Shown here: piece by piece, positions 33,732-43,969 of the stretch
Layout of the letters: the number at the start of each line of letters is the position of its first letter
Position numbering within the stretch: position 1 is the first letter of the stretch
NCBI GenBank assembly: GCA_019279435.1
Contig: JAAALK010000289.1
Location: 9,988,342 to 10,052,341, forward strand
Source: Zizania palustris
Taxonomy: Eukaryota > Streptophyta > Magnoliopsida > Poales > Poaceae
Reading direction: 5' to 3'
Length of the DNA: 64,000 nt
Made by a program: the position numbers and the translations under genes
Notes under the pieces: model-generated
What the model was told of the DNA's origin: nothing
Seen by the model: only the letters and a program-made list of their open reading frames with translations
Databases searched by the model: none

Positions 33732-34821
33732 CACCTTCCAAATTAGCTAATTTAAAAGAGCCAGGACGTCCTGAACGAACAATTAAGTATGGACCTTCCC
33801 ATTTATTTCCTAATTTTCCTGGCGCTATGATGCTTCGTAAAACGAGATGACCCGGTCTAAGCTCATTGATCTTAACCTTCGGGTCAAACCAAGCCTTCGT
33901 CTGCTGATGATACTTTGATAAATTGGCTACAGCTCGAAGTCTTGTCTCCTCTGTTAAATCCAGCGAAGCTTGTCTTTCTCCTTCAATCTCTGGTTCGGTG
34001 CTGCGAAGTGATCCTCCTTTGAGCTCCGTTGGAGTCATAGCTTCATCTCCGAATATCAATCTGAATGGAGTGAAACCTGTGGACTTTGTTTGCGTAGTCC
34101 GAATGGACCATAAAATCTTCGGAAGTTCTTCGGTCCACAGTCCTTTTGCTAATCCTACTATCCTTCGATTTAGCCCTGACAAAATATTTCCATTGGCTTT
34201 TTCTACAGCTCCATTAGACTGAGGATGCCTCACTGCAGCAAAACATAACTGGATGCCTAGATCTTCGCAGAACTTTCTGAAAGGTTTTGCATCGAACTGT
34301 GTTCCATTATCAACTATGAGTTGTCTAGGCAATCCGAACTGGCAAATGATACTCTTCCAAAAGAATTTCTCTACATTGTTCGAAGTGATAGCTGTTAAGG
34401 GCTCTGCTTCTACCCACTTAGAAAAATATTCAATAGCTACCACTGCGAACTTTAAATTTCCCTTAGCTACTGGAAAGGGACCAATCAAATCCATACCCCA
34501 TCTGGCCATGGGCCATACCGGAGCAATAACTTGAAGAGCTGTTGGTGGGCGATGACTCCGTCGACCCATCCACTGACATCCTTGGCATGTGCGGACTAAG
34601 TTCTTTGCATATGCTACTATCATAGGCCAATAAAGCCCCTGTCGAAGTGTTTTTCCTGCTAAAGCTCGAGGGGCCAGATGGCTACCGCAAAGCCCTTCAT
34701 GAATTTCTCGAAGAATATCTTGGTCTTCGGTTTGGGATATACATCGGAGTAAAGGGGAACATACTCCGGCCTTGTATAAAATACCGTTGATTATTTGATA
34801 ATTCCTGGCCCTGAGTTTCAA
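33727..34821 (-). pseudogene. Integrase of Tat element B (split by insertion)
   Basis: The frame covers the zinc finger (HEGLCGSHLAPRAL ... CQGCQWMG), the catalytic core with MDLIGPF, IVDNGTQF and VEKANGN supplying Asp, Asp and Glu, and the C-terminal region (WEGPYLIV, GSFKLANLEGE). The last residues continue at 21395. The open frame would also run into the Tekay LTR, but that extension is an artefact of the insertion. The integrase domain looks otherwise intact. Confidence 0.9.
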
Positions 34822-35450
34822 TCTTGAAAACTATGGCTCTTCAGACGAATTTGCTCGTCCTTGCAAAATTTCCATGATCTGTTCTTGGAATGCAAAGAAT
34901 CTCTGCAGAGGGAATTTGTGGCACCGAAGGTGTACTGAGCTCATAAAAAGCCTCTTCTAGTATATCCATAGCTCCAGCTGCAGCTTTTGCTAAGATGTTT
35001 GTCCGCACATTTTCTGCTCTAGGTATACTCCGAATGGAAATACCCTTGAATTGTGCTTCGATTTTACGAATTTCTTCTAAGTACTTTGCAAGCTGTGGAT
35101 GCCGAACTTGAAAACTTTTATCTACGTGCCCTGCTACTATTTGAGAATCTATCTTTATAACAACTCTTGTAGCCCCTAGAGCACGTGCTTTTCGGAGTCC
35201 CAGTAAAATCCCTTCATACTTCGCTATATTATTGGTAGACTTAAAGTTGAGTCTTGCGGAGTACATTGCCCTTTGTCCTAAAGGTGAAATTAACAGTGCT
35301 CCAACACCTGGTCCAGATGCTTGGAAAGCTCCATCAGAATAATAGTCCAAATTTCTTCGCTTGACTTCTCCGGAATCCACGTTGCAGGGGGAGTCCATTC
35401 TGCTACGAAATCTGCTAACACTTGCGATTTGATTGCTGTCCTTGCCACAA
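34822..35450 (-). pseudogene. Archaeal-type RNase H of Tat element B
   Basis: YYSDGAFQASG, NNIAKYEGILLGL and VVIKIDSQIVAG mark the domain. It is followed by a linker with IPRAENVRTNILAKAAAGA. A small frame change near 35330-35400 separates it from the upstream segment (SQVLADFVAEWTPP). The EYEG of element C is KYEG here, which may remove a catalytic Glu. Confidence 0.8.
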
Positions 35451-36745
35451 AGGATATGCCGAAGGGTGCTAGTTCAACTGCCCACTTTCCAATTCTTCCA
35501 TTGGAGTCTTTACATCGGAGCATATCTCCCAACGGGTATGAAGTTGGTACAATTACATTATGAGCCAAAAAATAATGTCTCAATTTCCTTGAAGCCATTA
35601 TCAGAGCATAAGTGAACTTTTCAAGCTCAGAATATCTTGTCTTTGCTCCTGACAATGCTTTGGACACAAAATAAACTGGATTTTGTACAACATCCCATTG
35701 AAATCCATTTCTCTGACAAGGACTGCGCTGACAGCAGAGCCTGTAGCCGCAAGATAAAGAAGTAGGGTTTCGTCTGCAGTAGGCACCGTGAGTGTAGCAA
35801 GATTACTGAGATACTCTATAATATCTTCGAAGCTTTTCTGACACTCCAGTGTCCATGCAAAATCTTCGGACCATTTCAATGCTTTAAAGATGGGCAAACT
35901 TCTCTCCGCAGACCTTGCCAAAAACCTGCTAAGTGCTGCCAGACGACCAGCCAGCTTTTGCACTTGCTTTAAATTCTCTGGAGGAGCCATCTTCTGTAGC
36001 GCAATTATCTGAGTAGGGCTAGCTTCAATCCCTCTGCTTGAAACTAAATACCCTAACAACTTCCTAGCCTTAGCTCCGAAGATACATTTTTCGGGGTTAA
36101 GACGGATCCCACATGCCCGAAGGCTATTAAATGTTTCTGCTAAGTCTAGGCTATGTTGGTGCTTTAAAGCACTCTTTATTACAATATCATCCATATAGGT
36201 CTCTACATTGCGACCTAATTGATGACCTAGAGCCTTAGCAACAAACCTCGAAAAAGTAGCCCCGACATTTCTTAAGCGAAAGGGCATTCTTACATAACAG
36301 AAGACTCCTGAGGGAGTTACAAAGCTTGTCTTAATTTCATCTTCGCGCTTCAACCATATTTGATGATAGCCAGAGTACGCGTCAAGGAAGCTTAATAACT
36401 CCGAACCTATAGTGGAGTCCACCAACTGATCCATTCGGGGCATGGGGTAGGGGTCACGAGGGCATGCTTTATTCAAGGATGTGAAATCAATGCACATGGG
36501 CCACTTCCCGGAAGATTTCTTCGAACATGGGCCACTTCTCTGATAATCCCAGCCTTCAGCAATTTTTCAACTTTGTCTTTGGCAAGAACAGCTCTTTCTG
36601 CAGACATTTTTCGGAGTCCTTGCCGAACAGGCTGGGCCTTCGGGTTTACAAGTAAACTGTGCTCAATAATATCCCGACTGACTCCAGTGATGTCTTTGTC
36701 AGACCAAGCAAAGACATCTAAATTCTCCTCAACTACTTTCTCCAA
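35451..36745 (-). pseudogene. Reverse transcriptase and first RNase H of Tat element B
   Basis: The N-lobe has DVFAWSDKDITGV, then ALNKACPRDPYPMPR-type residues near 36440, YHQIWLKRED, MPFRLRN and YMDDIVIK near 36190. The gypsy RNase H follows (LYLAATGSAVSAVLV). Near 36500-36530 about 27 bp present in element C are missing and the frame changes, removing residues around the conserved KWLANP region. A further frame change occurs near 35680. Confidence 0.85.
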
Positions 36746-37410
36746 GGAGATAGCAACTTCTGAGGCAAATCTTTACCAAATTGAAATGAATATTCTTTGC
36801 CATCTTTAACAATAACCTTCGTTGCAATCTCTCCTTTAGGACTTGATCTTGGGAAGGATTTCTTCGAAGATTCACTAGGAGCAGAAAAATTTTCTTGATT
36901 ATCTTGCACACTATTCACTTGTCTTGGATCAAGAGGGGGGCCGTGACCATACTCCGCTCTTCGGGTGGTAGCTTGATCTCCGAAGATAGTGAGCACTCCC
37001 GCTTGTGTGGGCATATTCATGCACAAGTAATTGTGGTGCGCCACAGCTCCGAACTGATTTAACATGCCTCTTCCGAAGATGACGTTGTATGCATATGGAG
37101 CATCCACAATGTCGAAGATTACTTCCTCTGTCCTGGCTAATAGCTCTTCTCCGAATGTAACTTCCAGGCCAATTTGGCCGAGGGCATCAAGCGGAGGTCC
37201 TGCGAAGCCTTGCAAAGGACGAGCTGCTGGAAGGAGGTGCTTTCTTGAGATGCATAACTGGTCGAAGGCTTGAACAAAAATAATGTCTACCGAACTCCCT
37301 CCATCAATTAGCACTCTTCGAACCTCAGTTCCTGCAATGTCGGCAGTAATGAAAAGTGGGTCTGCATGTGGAAATTTAATGCCAGCTGCATCCTCTACAG
37401 AAAAAGACCA
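36746..37410 (-). pseudogene. Protease region of Tat element B
   Basis: RRVLIDGGSSVDIIF is the retropepsin active site in its Tat form. LDALGQIGLEVTFGEELL and IFGRGMLNQFGAVAHHNYL follow. The upstream boundary is a deletion junction that fuses mid-gag directly to this domain. Confidence 0.85.
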
Positions 37411-38090
37411 TGAACTGATTGATCCTGGTTTTAAAGACCAAAACCATCGCAAAGCTACTCCTTGAAGAGCCAGGGGAAACATTTTGCCATGGTGTCCCTC
37501 ACTCCTCCATTGGCTTCAATCGCAAAAGCATAAGATCGGACAAATTCTCCAGGATCTTTATCTCCGGCATACATGCAAAGCTTCGAAGTCTTAAACTTCG
37601 GGTCAAAGCGAACTTTTTGCAGTTCAGGATGCAGCGGAGACTCAGTATCAAAGGAGGCGTTCTCCAGGGCTTCAGGATAGATAGGTTCGTCATCTTCAGG
37701 CACTTCAGGAATAACTGGGATGGCTTGAGAGCGAAGCCTATTTGTAGCTTCTTGCCACCATCTCGCTACTTCGGCTTGGAGACTGGCCATTTGAGCGGCC
37801 ATATCACCAAGATTGTCTTCATCTCCTCCGGAAGGATCTTCCGGGTCTTGAGAACTGTAAGGATCAGTTCGGAGTGGAACTTGAGGTGGAAGAGGAACTC
37901 CGGGTGGCCGAACTATAGATGGAGTTGGCGGAGGAACTCCGTATGCTCGAGGAATGGGAATCCCTTCCGGAGTTTGAGGTGGAGGAAACGTCTAAGGTCC
38001 TTCGACCTCAACTGTGTCTGGAGATATCACTCTGGAGGTCCGAGGGGACCTCCGAACAGGGTTACTAGTTGCGGTCCGCTTAGGAGGCAT
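37411..38090 (-). pseudogene. Gag of Tat element B, N-terminal half only
   Basis: ATG at 38090 (MPPKRTATSNP). A Pro-rich N-terminus, coiled segment (MAAQMASLQAEVARW) and the start of the capsid-like region (LHPELQKVRFDPKFKTSKL, ALRWFWS) follow. TAG at 37994-37992 (minus strand) replaces the TCG codon of element C. At about 37411 the capsid is cut and joined to protease. Element C shows that about 1 kb, including the second half of gag, is missing. Confidence 0.85.
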
Positions 38091-38132
38091 GGTGTAAGAA
38101 GTTAGTAGGGAACGAAGTTTCTTGGACTAAGT

Positions 38133-38150
38133 TCCCCACGGACGGCGCCA
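38133..38150 (-). other. Primer-binding site of Tat element B
   Basis: On the minus strand TGGCGCCGTCCGTGGGGA begins two bases inside the 5' LTR. TGGCGCCG is the usual start of the Tat-lineage primer site (a non-iMet tRNA). Element C has the same site at 42280-42297. Confidence 0.85.
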
Positions 38151-38152
38151 AC

Positions 38153-38647
38153 TGTTGGCGTAAAAGATTACGCTAACAGGTTTCTGAAGATTAGAAACTA
38201 ACAAACGAAGTGTTTGCGAGGGAAACTATTCTAAGCCTCCAAAAGGATAATAACTTAGAATAATTTGAAAGTGTGTATTGAATAACTTGTATTCGGTCCT
38301 CATTATAGGGTAAAACAGGGGGTATTTATAGGCCCAAACATTAAGGAAAAGACCTTTTTACCCCTCTATTACAACCGACATAGTGGAAACTATTCGGTAC
38401 TCTTAATAGGGCTAAAATGGTAAAAGACTAATCTAGTTAGAAAGAAGATAAGTCTTCCATCTTAGCTGGCAAAGAGGTTCCTGGAAGAGTCCATGTTCGA
38501 AGATGTACTCCGAACTAGAGCCCATCATCATACTTCGAACTTGACTGGATGCATCTCCGAAATTATATATCGGACATCTTCATCTTAATCACCAGTCTTT
38601 ATCTTGTTGCTGCGATAATCTTGAAGATGGAATATTTTCCCCCAACA
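38153..38647 (-). repeat. 5' LTR of Tat element B
   Basis: 495 bp, TGTTGGCG to CCCCCAACA on the + strand. TATTTATA at 38323-38330 is TATAAATA on the transcribed strand and is the likely sense promoter of the element. Confidence 0.95.
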
Positions 38648-38652
38648 GGTGC
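38648..38652. repeat. Right target-site duplication of Tat element B (GGTGC)
   Basis: Matches 16105-16109. Confidence 0.95.
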
Positions 38653-39960
38653 CAACTCAACAACCCACTTCCCAATTCTTCCTGTAGAATCCTTACTTCG
38701 GAGCATATCTCCCAAAGGATATGAAGTTGGTACAATTACATTATATGCCAAGAAATAATGCCTTAACTTCCTCGAAGCCATTATCAGAGCATAAGTGAAT
38801 TTCTCAAGCTCGGAATATCTTGTTTTTGCTCTAGACAATGCTTCGGACACAAAATAAACTGGATTCTGAACTAACTTCCCGTTGAAATCAACCTCTCTGA
38901 CAAGGACTGCACTGACAGCAGAGCCAGTAGCTGCAAGGTAAAGGAGTAGGATTTCATCGGCAACAGGCACTGTGAGTGTAGCGAGGTTACTGAGATAATT
39001 CTTAATATCATCGAAGCTCTTTTGACACTCCGGTGTCCATGCAAAATCTTCGGACCCCTTCAATGATTTGAAAATGGGCAAACTTCTCTCCGCAGACCTT
39101 GCCAAAAACCTGCTAAGTGCTGCAAGGCGACCAGTCAGCTTTTGCACTTTCTTTAAATTCTCTGGGGGAGCCATCCTTTGCAACGCGGTTATCTGAGTGG
39201 GGCTAGCTTCGATCCCTCTGCTTGAAACTAGATACCCTAACAATTTTCCAGACTGCGCTCCGTAGATACATTTTTCGGGGTTAAGACGAATCCCACATGC
39301 ACGAAGGCTATTGAATGTTTCTGCTAAGTCTAGGCTATGTTGGTGCTTTAAAGCACTCTTTATTACAATATCATCCATATAGGCCTCTACATTGCGACCT
39401 AATTGATGACCTAGGGCCTTAGCAATTAACCTCAAAAAAGTAGCCCCGACATTTCTTAAGCCAAAAGGCATTCTTACATAACAAAAGACTCCTGAAGGAG
39501 TTACAAAGCTTGTCTTGATTTCATCTTCGTGCTTTAGCCAGTTTTGATGATAGATGGAGTACGCGTCGAGGAAGCTTAATAACTCCGAACTGGCAGTAGA
39601 GTCAACCAATTGATCAATTCGGGGCATGGGGTAGGGGTCGCAGGGGCATGCTTTATTCAGAGATGTAAAATCAATACACATGCGCCACTTCCCAGAAGAT
39701 TTCTTCCTAACGAAGAATGGGTTGGCTAACCACTTCGTATGAGCCACTTCTCTGATAATCCCAGCCTTCCGCAGCTTTTACACTTTGTCCTTAGTAAGGA
39801 TAGCTCTATTTGTAGACAACTTCTGGAGTCCTTGTCGAACAGGCCGAGCCTTCGGGTTCACAAGTAAACTGTGTTCAATAATATCCCGATTGACTCCAGT
39901 GATGTCATCATCAGACCAAGCAAAGACATCTAAATTTTCCTCAACTACTTTCTCTAACGA
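38648..39960 (-). pseudogene. Reverse transcriptase and first RNase H of Tat element C
   Basis: LNKACPCDPYPMPRIDQ, MPFGLRNVGATF and YMDDIVIKSALKHQ near 39360-39390 mark the polymerase. RNase H follows (FAWTPECQKSFDDI, LYLAATGSAVSAVLV, KTRYSELEKFTYAL). TAA at 39780-39778 (minus strand) interrupts the frame in the N-lobe; otherwise the frame is open for over 380 codons. The downstream coding continues at 16109 across element B. Confidence 0.9.
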
Positions 39961-40816
39961 AGTAGCGACTTCTGGAGGTAAGTCTTTGCCAAAGTGAAAT
40001 GAATAATCCTTTCCATCTTTGACAATAACCTTCGTTGCAATCTCTCCTTCAGGGCTTGGCCTTGGGAAGGATTTCTTCGAAGATCCGCTAGAAGCAGAGA
40101 AAACCTCCAGGTTATCTTGCACGCTGTTCACCTATCTCGGGTCAAGAGGAGGGCCATGACCATACTCCGCTCTTCGCGCGGTGGCCTGATCTCCGAAAAC
40201 AGTGAGCACTCCCACCTGTGTGGGCATCTTCATACACAGGTAATTATGATGGGCCACAACTCCGAATTGATTCAGCATGCCCCTTCCGAAGATGAAATTG
40301 TATGCATATGGGGCATCCACAACATCAAAAATCACTTCCTCTGTCCTATCCAGTAGCCCCTCTCCGAAAGTAACTTCTAGGCCAATTTGGCCAAGGGCAT
40401 CAAGAGGAGGTCCTGCGAAGCCTTGCAAAGGACAGGGCTACTGGGAGAAGATGCTTCCTGGAGATGCAGAGTTGAACAAAAGCTTGGACAAAGATAATAT
40501 CTGCCGAACTCCCTCCATCGATTAGCACTCTTCGGACCTCGGTCCCTGCTATGTTGGCAGTGATGACCAGTGGATCTGCATGTGGAAACTTTATACCAGT
40601 TGCATCATCTGCAGAAAAGGATATTGGCACATGGGACCATTCAGGCATAGCAGTTGCAGATGAAGAGGTTCCAATATGGGCCACTTCTCTAACATATTCT
40701 CTTCTCTGCCTCTTCGACATACTTCCGAGGGTCCCTCCTCCGGAGATGGGGAGGACTACTCTTTTCCCTCGATCTTGTCCATCTTCCTGCTTCGGAGGTG
40801 GCATAACATTGACCAC
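39961..40816 (-). pseudogene. Protease region of Tat element C
   Basis: MPPPKQEDGQDRGKR leads into RRVLIDGGSSADIIF (active site), then IGLEVTFGEGLL and IFGRGMLNQFG. A frame change near 40430 splits the region. It continues toward the RT N-lobe (DVFAWSDDDITGV). Confidence 0.85.
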
Positions 40817-41187
40817 CAGAGGCCTTCTTGCAGGGTCAAAGTTCTTTATTCATGCCACAGCCTGGACAGGCTCCGGATGCGCTTCGGTCGGAACTCGGTC
40901 AGTAGTGCCTCGACCCGAAGTTCTTTCCAAGTACTCTCCTCTTAAAGCAAGTATAGATTTTCACGCATCGGTCACGTGACTTCGATTCTCACCATGGACA
41001 CAGCAGAAAAGGCTTGGGCTTTGCCAGCCGATTTCCCTGGTGGCCTCCAGCCACTGGTCTTGCTTCCTGAAGGCTGCGGAGCTCTTGGGGCAAATTTCTG
41101 TGGGGGTGCAATGTTCAAAACTTCTGAACGAGGATGCTTTTGCCCCCGACGCCTGTCGTGCTGAGCTTTGAAGCTAGGCCCCTACGA

Positions 41188-42237
41188 CTATGTTGAAGTC
41201 TTGACTTCCAGCTTGACTTCTTGCACGATTGACGGAGTTGCGGCAGTTCTCCGAAGCCACCCCTCTTCTGACCTTGCATATTCTTCAAAATAAGACATCA
41301 ACTGAGCAACAGAAGATATCTTTTTCCTGTGAAGTTTATCAAGGAGGTCCGCATGAATAACTCCCTCTCGAGCTGCGTCAACTACAGAAGACGTAGTAAA
41401 CCCTCGAATTTGCGACTTCGTATGAGCGAAGCGCTTGAAATACTGTCTTAAAGTCTCTCCGAGGAGCTGCTTCACCTGGAAAAGACTTCCTGTTGACATT
41501 GGGGGTACGAAGGTACCCTGAAAATTGCTCACGAACTTCTTCCTCAATTCCCCCCATGATCTGATTGATCCTGGCTTCGGAGACCAGAACCACCGTAGTG
41601 CCACTCCTTCGAGAGCTAGGGGAAAACATTTGGCCATAGTGTCTTGCACTCCCCCGCTGGCTTCAATTGCTAATGCATAAGAGCGGGCAAACTCTCCGGG
41701 ATCTTCATCTCCGGAATATTTACAAAGCTTCGAAGTTTTGAACTTAGGGTTGAAGCGCACTTTCTGCAACTCAGGATGCAGTGGATATTCGGTGTCGAAG
41801 GAAGCGTTCTTCGGGGCTTCGGGATAAGGAAGTTTGTCATCTTTGGGCACTTCGGGGATGACTGGGGTGGCCTGAGAACGAAGCCTATCTGTGGCTTCTT
41901 GCCGCCACCTTGCTACTTCAGCTTGGAGACTGGCCATTTGAGCGGCCATATCACCAAGACCATCTTCATCTCCTCCGGAAGGACCTTCCGGGTCTTGAGA
42001 ACTGTACGCATCAGTTCGAAGTGGAACTTGAGGTGGAAGTGGGACTCCGGTTGGCTGAAGTATAGATGGAGTTGGGGGAGGGACTCCGTATGCTCGAGGA
42101 AGGGGAATCCCTTCGGGAGTCTGAGGTGGAGGAAACGTCGAAGGTCCTCCGACCTCAACTGTGTTTGAAGATCTTGCTCCGGAGGTCCGAGGGGACCTCC
42201 GAGTAGGACTACCACCTGTGGTCCGCTTAGGAGGCAT
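41188..42237 (-). pseudogene. Gag of Tat element C
   Basis: ATG at 42237 (MPPKRTTGG). 349 codons: Pro-rich N-terminus, coiled segment MAAQMASLQAEVARW, and a capsid-like domain with ALRWFWSPKPGSIRSW, LRKKFVSNFQGTF, TLRQYFKRFAHTKSQI and LMSYFEEYARSEEGW. It ends at TAG 41190-41188. Similarity to a gag-protease linker continues beyond, so the stop is probably a lesion within a longer gag-pol frame. This is the most complete gag of this family in the window. Confidence 0.85.
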
Positions 42238-42279
42238 GGTTTGAGAACTGGTTAGAGAACGAAGTTTTTTGGACTAGGT

Positions 42280-42297
42280 TCCCCACGGACGGCGCCA
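42280..42297 (-). other. Primer-binding site of Tat element C
   Basis: TGGCGCCGTCCGTGGGGA on the minus strand next to the 5' LTR, identical to that of element B. Confidence 0.85.
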
Positions 42298-42299
42298 AC

Positions 42300-42794
42300 T
42301 GTTGGCGTAAAAGATTACGCTAACAGGTTTCTGGAAGTTAGAAACTAACAAATGAAGTGTCTGCGAAGTAAACTATTTTGAGCCTCCGAATGGATAATAA
42401 CTCAAAACAGTTTGAAGATGTGTATTGAATAACTTGTATCTGATCCTTATTACAGGGTAAAACGAGGGGTATTTATAGGCCCAAACATTAAGGTAAAGAC
42501 CCTTTCATCCCTCTGTTACAACCGACATAGTGGAAACTATTCGGTACCCTTAATAGAGCTAAAATGGTAAAAGACTAATCTAATGAGAAAGAAGATAAGT
42601 CTTCCATCCTAGCTGGCAGGAAGGCTCTCGGAAGAGTCCAAGTTCGAAGATATACTCCGAACTAGAGTTCACCTCCATACTTCGAACTTGATCCAATGTA
42701 CTCCCGGAGTTACATGCTGGAAACCTTTGATTCAATCACCTGCCTTTGTCCTGTTATAGCAATAACCCTGAAGATGAAGTATTTTCCCCCAACA
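42300..42794 (-). repeat. 5' LTR of Tat element C
   Basis: 495 bp, TGTTGGCG to CCCCCAACA on the + strand. TATTTATA at 42470-42477 is TATAAATA on the transcribed strand. Confidence 0.95.
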
Positions 42795-42799
42795 GATAG
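42795..42799. repeat. Right target-site duplication of Tat element C (GATAG)
   Basis: GATAG pairs with GATAA at 10834-10838, with one mismatch. Confidence 0.75.
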
Positions 42800-43430
42800 T
42801 CAGCCCAAGGATGGAGTGTTCCAAGAACAACCTAAAGCTCCACCTAAGAAGCAAATCTGGGTCCCAAAGCCTAAAATCTCCACACTTCTCTTGACTCTTT
42901 ACCTGGACCCTCTCACACCAAAGATGCTACACCAAACACCACCAAGCCTAAGATTCCCAAGCCTCAACCACATCCTAAGAAGCCTACCTATCACTGTGAG
43001 TTTTGTTAGAGAGACGGGCATCTTGAGGAGTTTTTCTTCAGGAGGAAACGGGTTGAGCGAGTAGAGAGAGCTCGAAGTGGGGAGGAGCAGTTCTACAAGA
43101 AGGATGGTAGACAGAGAGTTCCTCGACATAGAGAGAGGCTAGAGGCCAGGCCACGTCGTGTAGGTGGTGGTAGAGGAGACAGTTTTTATGATCATGCTCC
43201 GGAGGGTAGTTTTCATTCTGGCAAAGTTCCAGATCGTTATGGATATGACTTTGGATCTCGTGGCCGTGATTTTAGGAAGAACAAAGGACCGCGCTTTGAT
43301 CCGCGTTTCGGTCCAGACTCATATGATTCCTTTTGCTTCCCTACATATGAGCAGATGGCTCGACACTAGTTTAGCACTTTTGCTAAACCTGGCATTGGAC
43401 CGTTTGCTCCCACTCATTATTATTGATCTT
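42795..43430 (+). pseudogene. Sirevirus D gag, C-terminal part
   Basis: This resumes the gag interrupted at 10838. Residues include a second Cys/His knuckle region (HCEFC...GHLEEF near 42990-43030), an Arg-rich stretch near 43070-43170, and FGPDSYDSF, FPTYEQMARH, FAKPGIGPFAP near 43300-43420. Element E has matching residues upstream of its protease. Here similarity jumps at about 43430 to the last codons of pol, so protease through RNase H are deleted. Stops and a frame change are present. Confidence 0.75.
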
Positions 43431-43969
43431 GATTTGGGAGTTATCCTTTTTGGAATACTTTGAGTCAGTTTTTTTCTTTCTTCTTTATTTTTGTTGAGTC
43501 TTTTTGTGTGTGTTCATATTATGCATAATCATCAATCACATTTTGAGCTTGCTTCTGTTATATGATTAATCTGCTTTACTTTCTCTAGCTAGTATATGTT
43601 TTTGATTACTTGTCGATGATCATGTTCTGTTTCAGTTCACATGATATATCTGATACTTGTCATGTGCATGGCTTTTATGCTTTAAAATTGAAAAATGATC
43701 ACCATTGCTTTTGGTAACTAGCATGTGTAGGTTGAATGCTTTCGCTATCTTTTACATGCCTTGTAGCTAGATCCTTACTTAGATGCAGATATGCAACTTG
43801 GACATTTATATGCTTTAAATATGAAAAATATGTTATAAAAATGATAAAAATTCAGAAAAATAAAAATTAATGCATTTTTATGATTTTTAGAAAAGATCCA
43901 GGTGGGTTTCCTTTATCACATTGCATTGTTCTGGACTGCTTACCATAGAACTTTGGTATGAACTAGGAC
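43431..43969 (+). other. 3' noncoding region of Sirevirus D (left arm of inverted repeat)
   Basis: This matches, in the opposite orientation, the sequence after pol in the Sireviruses at 44523-45063 and 56472-57000. It contains the end of pol (GATTTGGGAGTT) and AT-rich sequence. It stops at about 43969, where the sequence switches strand into another Sirevirus. Confidence 0.7.

Larger units (their letters stand above)
16110..38647 (-). mobile_element. Tat-lineage Ty3/gypsy element B, interrupted by a Tekay element
   Basis: Both 495-bp LTRs (16110-16604 and 38153-38647) and a perfect GGTGC duplication are present. It contains gag (with an internal deletion), protease, RT, two RNase H domains, a full-length integrase split by the Tekay insertion, and the antisense gene next to the 3' LTR. 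Its own length is about 10.2 kb. By eye the LTRs differ at about a dozen positions, fewer than in element C that hosts it. Element G carries a near-identical antisense gene and LTR. Confidence 0.95.
10839..42794 (-). mobile_element. Tat-lineage Ty3/gypsy element C, interrupted by element B
   Basis: Both 495-bp LTRs are present (10839-11333 and 42300-42794) with flanking GATAA/GATAG. In its own direction it has 5' LTR, primer site, gag, protease, RT and two RNase H domains, then a truncated integrase, then an antisense gene and the 3' LTR. Without element B it is about 9.4 kb. By eye the LTRs differ at roughly 17 positions, more than those of element B, which fits C being older. An internal deletion near 15140 joins mid-integrase to the antisense gene. 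Confidence 0.9.
7059..43969 (+). mobile_element. Sirevirus-type Ty1/copia element D, internally deleted, hosting nested Tat elements
   Basis: This element has a 5' LTR (7059-8719), a tRNA-iMet-type primer site, gag (8785-10838, resuming at 42795) and a 3' noncoding region up to about 43969. The whole protease-integrase-RT-RNase H block is missing. Sequence passes at about 43430 from the end of gag to the last codons of pol. The 3' LTR is also missing, removed by a second deletion that joins it to a - strand Sirevirus. Tat element C sits inside gag. D itself lies within an older Sirevirus LTR, with TAGGG just before its start. Confidence 0.75.
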
